Source: Sphingobacterium sp. UBA1575
Lineage (GTDB): Bacteria; Bacteroidota; Bacteroidia; Sphingobacteriales; Sphingobacteriaceae
Assembly: GCA_002322865.1 (NCBI GenBank)
Contig: DCOH01000058.1
Coordinates: 12,567-21,605 of the forward strand
Length of the DNA stretch: 9,039 nt
Direction of reading: 5' to 3'
This document shows positions 7,501 to 9,039 of the stretch, in pieces. Numbering within the stretch: position 1 is the first letter of the stretch; each line of letters begins with the position of its first letter. A program made the position numbers and the translations under genes. The notes beneath the pieces were generated by a model. It was not told the origin of the DNA. It ran no database searches and worked only from the letters and a program-made list of their open reading frames with translations.

Positions 7501-7650
7501 GATCACAATAATGGGAAAACTAACCGCTTTCATGTCCGGGTCCTCAGCCCGGGGCATGGTCAGGATCGAACTCACCGCAACCACCATAATCATCAGAACC
7601 ATGATCAGGGTGAATTGATAATTCCGAATCGGATATTTTATTAAACTCAT
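4585..7650 (-). CDS. RND efflux transporter permease subunit (AcrB/HAE-type)
   Basis: Complete 1021-residue inner-membrane proton-driven pump, the usual RND length. The fold is duplicated: TM1 at ~11-31, a large periplasmic loop ~35-330, TM2-TM6 at ~334-485, TM7 at ~521-543, a second periplasmic loop ~545-853 and TM8-TM12 at ~856-1003. The proton-relay residues are present: D397-D398 in TM4 (GLVVDDSIVVVEN) and K924 in TM10 (IEVKNTILLVDF). R954 and T961 (RFLPIILTS) are placed like R971 and T978 of AcrB. The Asp-Asp pair favours a drug/lipophile pump over the heavy-metal CusA type. After TM1, PRAEDPD (33-39) recalls TriC-like permeases, but the substrate is unknown. The adaptor gene ends 15 bp upstream, so the two are very likely co-transcribed and perhaps translationally linked. 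The start is preceded by A-rich AAAAGCAAAGATC. Confidence 0.96.
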   Translation of the reverse strand: MSLIKYPIRNYQFTLIMVLMIMVVAVSSILTMPRAEDPDMKAVSFPIIVIHPGTNPKDMEQLIVKPLETRFYSLDNVKNIKTSISNSVASFFVEFEYGVGYDEKYQELVRELNAARPSLPDNIYSMEVMKIDPTNVSVVQMALISESASLSKMKELSDKLKQELEKVKALKNVEVSGLADQQVRIDIDQAKLAELKIPLNRVIQAVQTENQNIPAGSIKAGTQTYSVKTSGNYQAIEDISNTIISSNGGKNIMLREVANVYPTFATASHKTRLNGFHCILINAAQKEGMNISDTQKEYLAVLAKFKESLPKDVDLQLNFDQAENVNKRLSGLGIDFAIAITLVLITLLPLGIRASAVVMIAIPLSLGLGVIAMNSFGYSLNQLSIVGFVVALGLVVDDSIVVVENIERWMREGYSRFEASIKGTEQIALAVVGCTVTLVIAFMPLVFMPEMAGEFIRSMPIAVISSVVGSMLIALLVVPFLASKLLKPHEHEGGNAILRGMQNIIHKSYGVFLDKALKHPGRTTLIALAIFLGSLALIPVVGFSLFPPSEKPQFMIHINTTLQANIQQTDSITKQIEAELKQIPSVKYFTSNVGKGNPRVYYNMQQGSEDQAYADIFVQLHEDVKYKEKLALIESLREKWTPYLDAKIEVRDFEQGVPVISPVEVRIFGENLDTLQALSYRVEDLLKNTAGSEYVNNPIKNNKTDIKVDINKEKAMALGVPTSSIDQTIRIALAGYSVGTYTDPNSDDNEYDILVTVPRGKEADLSTLEQVFVDNVAGTSIPLSQLASFSFEVSPANIYHQDKVRMVAVNSFVAKGFGNDEVINDVIKQMDEFPFPAGYSYEMGGEVESREMAFGGFGTIIMITVFMFIAVLILEFKTFKSTLIVLSVIPLGIVGAVIALLVTGNTLSFVATIGIVALAGIEVKNTILLVDFTNQLRREGVELNEAIEKAGELRFLPIILTSLTAIGGLMPIAWSSNPLISPLAIVMIGGLISSTLLSRVVTPVVYKLIPPKIDVESEKTI

Positions 7651-7665
7651 GATCTTTGCTTTTGA

Positions 7666-8721
7666 TTATTTACGAATTTGGATAGGTGAACCGTCCTGAA
7701 GATATGCACTCCCAGCAACGATCAACCCCTGCGCGCCTTCTAGGCCAGAACTGATTAGCACCTCATCCTTTTCTATTCTCGCGATCTTCACGGCCTGCTT
7801 CTTTGCTTTTTTGCCATCAAAAGTGACAAACACATAGCCGTCCATCCCTTCAGCATCCAATAGGGCGCTGTAAGGGATCCTCCAATAAGGTTCTTTGGAA
7901 GGCTGTACCGATTGAATCACCGAACGTCCAAAGATGCCCGATGCCAATTTATAGGCAGGCTTTTCCCGCAGCTCCAAAAAGATGGTGAAAGTACCGGATT
8001 GCGGATCCAATCCTTCGGATTTCTTGGAAACCACCGCCGCCAGGGTGTCATTGGGCATCGCATCTGTGGTAATTCTTGCCTGATCTCCGATCTTGATCTG
8101 CGCCCATTGCTGATCTCCTACACCAACCTTCAGTTTCCATTTGGCATTGCTTGCACCATTGACTTGTAATACCGGCGTTCCAGGACCTACAACCTGCCCA
8201 TCGTTTGCCAGTTTTGCCAGTACATAGCCCGAAACTGGCGAATAGATATTGGAATATTGTTGGTTGAAACCCACCGATTTCACATCCTGCAAGGCTACAT
8301 CCAATGCTGTTTTGGCGTTCTGTAGTTGTTCCAGCGTTGCAACGCTATCCCGGTATAATTTGCTCGCGCGTTCATAATCCCGCCTTGCCTTCTCTACCGA
8401 CAGGTTGACTTGACCTGCTTGTGCATCCACCTCCGAGCTATGAACGGAGGCCAATAACTGTCCCTTCCTGACCGGATCCCCTTCCTTTACCAGAATACGC
8501 GAGATCACCCCACCATTCTTAAAACCCAGGATGGTCTCATCATCGGTGCTGAAAACGCCCGTTGCTTCAATTTCATTGACCCCACCGGAGGCATGTAAAC
8601 TGATTAATTTAACTGGAATAGTATCCTGTACAGGCAATGCAGATTGCCGTTCTGAGGATCCACATCCCACAAAAAGAATTAAACTTGTACTTGCTATAAG
8701 TGCTGTATATAAGGTTTTCAT
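7666..8721 (-). CDS. RND efflux periplasmic adaptor (membrane fusion protein, HlyD/AcrA-like), lipoprotein
   Basis: Complete 351-residue adaptor linking the inner-membrane permease to the outer-membrane channel. Residues 1-20 end in LILFVGC, a signal peptide with a probable lipid-anchored C20, as in AcrA. The first half of the lipoyl domain is at ~66-97 (GFKNGGVISRILVKEGDPV...). A coiled-coil hairpin follows (~98-152), and the second lipoyl half is at ~158-187 (IYSPVSGYVLAKLANDGQVV). The beta-barrel (~194-270) and membrane-proximal domain (~280-351) complete the standard order. In the hairpin, R118, L122 and T129 occupy the spacing of the RxxxLxxxxxxS tip motif that contacts TolC-type channels, with Thr in place of Ser. 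The ATG at 8721 lies 5 bp after the stop of the outer-membrane factor gene, so the two are certainly in one transcript. No Shine-Dalgarno sequence is visible. Confidence 0.95.
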   Translation of the reverse strand: MKTLYTALIASTSLILFVGCGSSERQSALPVQDTIPVKLISLHASGGVNEIEATGVFSTDDETILGFKNGGVISRILVKEGDPVRKGQLLASVHSSEVDAQAGQVNLSVEKARRDYERASKLYRDSVATLEQLQNAKTALDVALQDVKSVGFNQQYSNIYSPVSGYVLAKLANDGQVVGPGTPVLQVNGASNAKWKLKVGVGDQQWAQIKIGDQARITTDAMPNDTLAAVVSKKSEGLDPQSGTFTIFLELREKPAYKLASGIFGRSVIQSVQPSKEPYWRIPYSALLDAEGMDGYVFVTFDGKKAKKQAVKIARIEKDEVLISSGLEGAQGLIVAGSAYLQDGSPIQIRK

Positions 8722-8726
8722 ATCGT

Positions 8727-9039
8727 TTAGTTTAAAGGGTAAGAAGCATTTTCTCGTTCAAATTTTGCCAGAGCCGATAAGAGCTTAAAAGCGGCAATAT
8801 TATTTGCCAATTGGGCATTGGTGTACTGCGACCGGGCATCAATGGTTTCGATATAGGTATTTACCCCTTCTTGAAAACCACGAAGGATCAGTCGTTGATA
8901 GGTTGCGGCAGCTTCCAACTGTACCTTGGAGCTTTCATAATTCTTCTTCATCGCCAACATCTCATTCTGCGACATCCTCGCCACTAATTCCAGTTGCTGT
9001 TTCGCCTGTACCAATTGGTTCTGGGCTTCGGCAACAGCG
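8727..9039 (-). CDS. TolC-like outer-membrane efflux factor, C-terminal end (N-terminus beyond window)
   Basis: The frame is open from the right window edge to the TAA at 8727-8729 and gives the last 103 residues. The start lies outside the window; the in-window TTG at 9014 is just an internal Leu codon. The segment is one long amphipathic helix, a turn and a second helix. It holds ILRGFQEGVNTYIETIDARS and then QYTNAQLANNIAAFKLLSAL, the C-terminal pattern of outer-membrane efflux proteins (OEP/TolC family), where the L.G...Y...L.A...Y..A....A wording ends the second repeat. Such proteins form trimeric channels through the outer membrane and periplasm. Being first in the visible order channel-adaptor-permease, it should be this pump's own exit duct. 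The operon promoter and any regulator must lie upstream, beyond 9039. Confidence 0.9.
   Translation of the reverse strand, partial: AVAEAQNQLVQAKQQLELVARMSQNEMLAMKKNYESSKVQLEAAATYQRLILRGFQEGVNTYIETIDARSQYTNAQLANNIAAFKLLSALAKFERENASYPLN

Noticed and set aside
8727..9014. A separate small gene starting at TTG 9014
   Set aside because: The same frame stays open to the window edge and the peptide is plainly the C-terminus of a TolC-family protein, so this is a truncated larger gene.

Overview
The window looks like chromosomal DNA of a Bacteroidota bacterium, most likely from the Sphingobacteriaceae or a close relative. That placement is an inference. It rests on the -7 promoter motif TAnnTTTG, A-rich translation starts without clear Shine-Dalgarno sequences, a PepSY-like (DUF2874-type) lipoprotein, a ValRS with Bacteroidota-type wording, and a GTCATTGCGAGGAACGAAGC repeat cluster. 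No mobile-element gene, RNA gene or CRISPR array was seen.

Layout. Positions 1-934 (minus) hold the N-terminal part of a membrane-anchored sulfatase/LTA-synthase-like transferase cut by the window edge. A 171-bp divergent intergenic region (935-1105) carries two outward-facing candidate promoters with the same -7 box, TATTTTTG. Positions 1106-3721 (plus) are valS, complete. Positions 3722-4006 form a convergent, gene-free interval. It holds a cluster of direct and inverted copies of a short repeat, then a strong bidirectional intrinsic terminator.

From the right edge leftward on the minus strand lies a tripartite RND efflux operon. It comprises the C-terminal end of a TolC-like outer-membrane factor (8727-9039, partial), a lipoprotein periplasmic adaptor (7666-8721) and an RND inner-membrane permease (4585-7650). 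These are packed with gaps of 5 and 15 bp. A two-repeat PepSY-like lipoprotein (4007-4513) follows after 71 bp and is probably the last gene of the unit, ending at the terminator at 3913-3943.

The efflux genes should form one complex: the permease captures substrate and uses proton flow, the adaptor bridges the periplasm, and the outer-membrane channel releases the substrate. The substrate cannot be read from sequence. The permease has the Asp-Asp pair of drug-type (HAE) pumps rather than the heavy-metal pattern. Most of the window is ordinary. The points most worth a second look are the repeat cluster, the lipoprotein attached to the pump operon, the paired divergent promoters, and a marked change in alanine codon choice between the two ends of valS.
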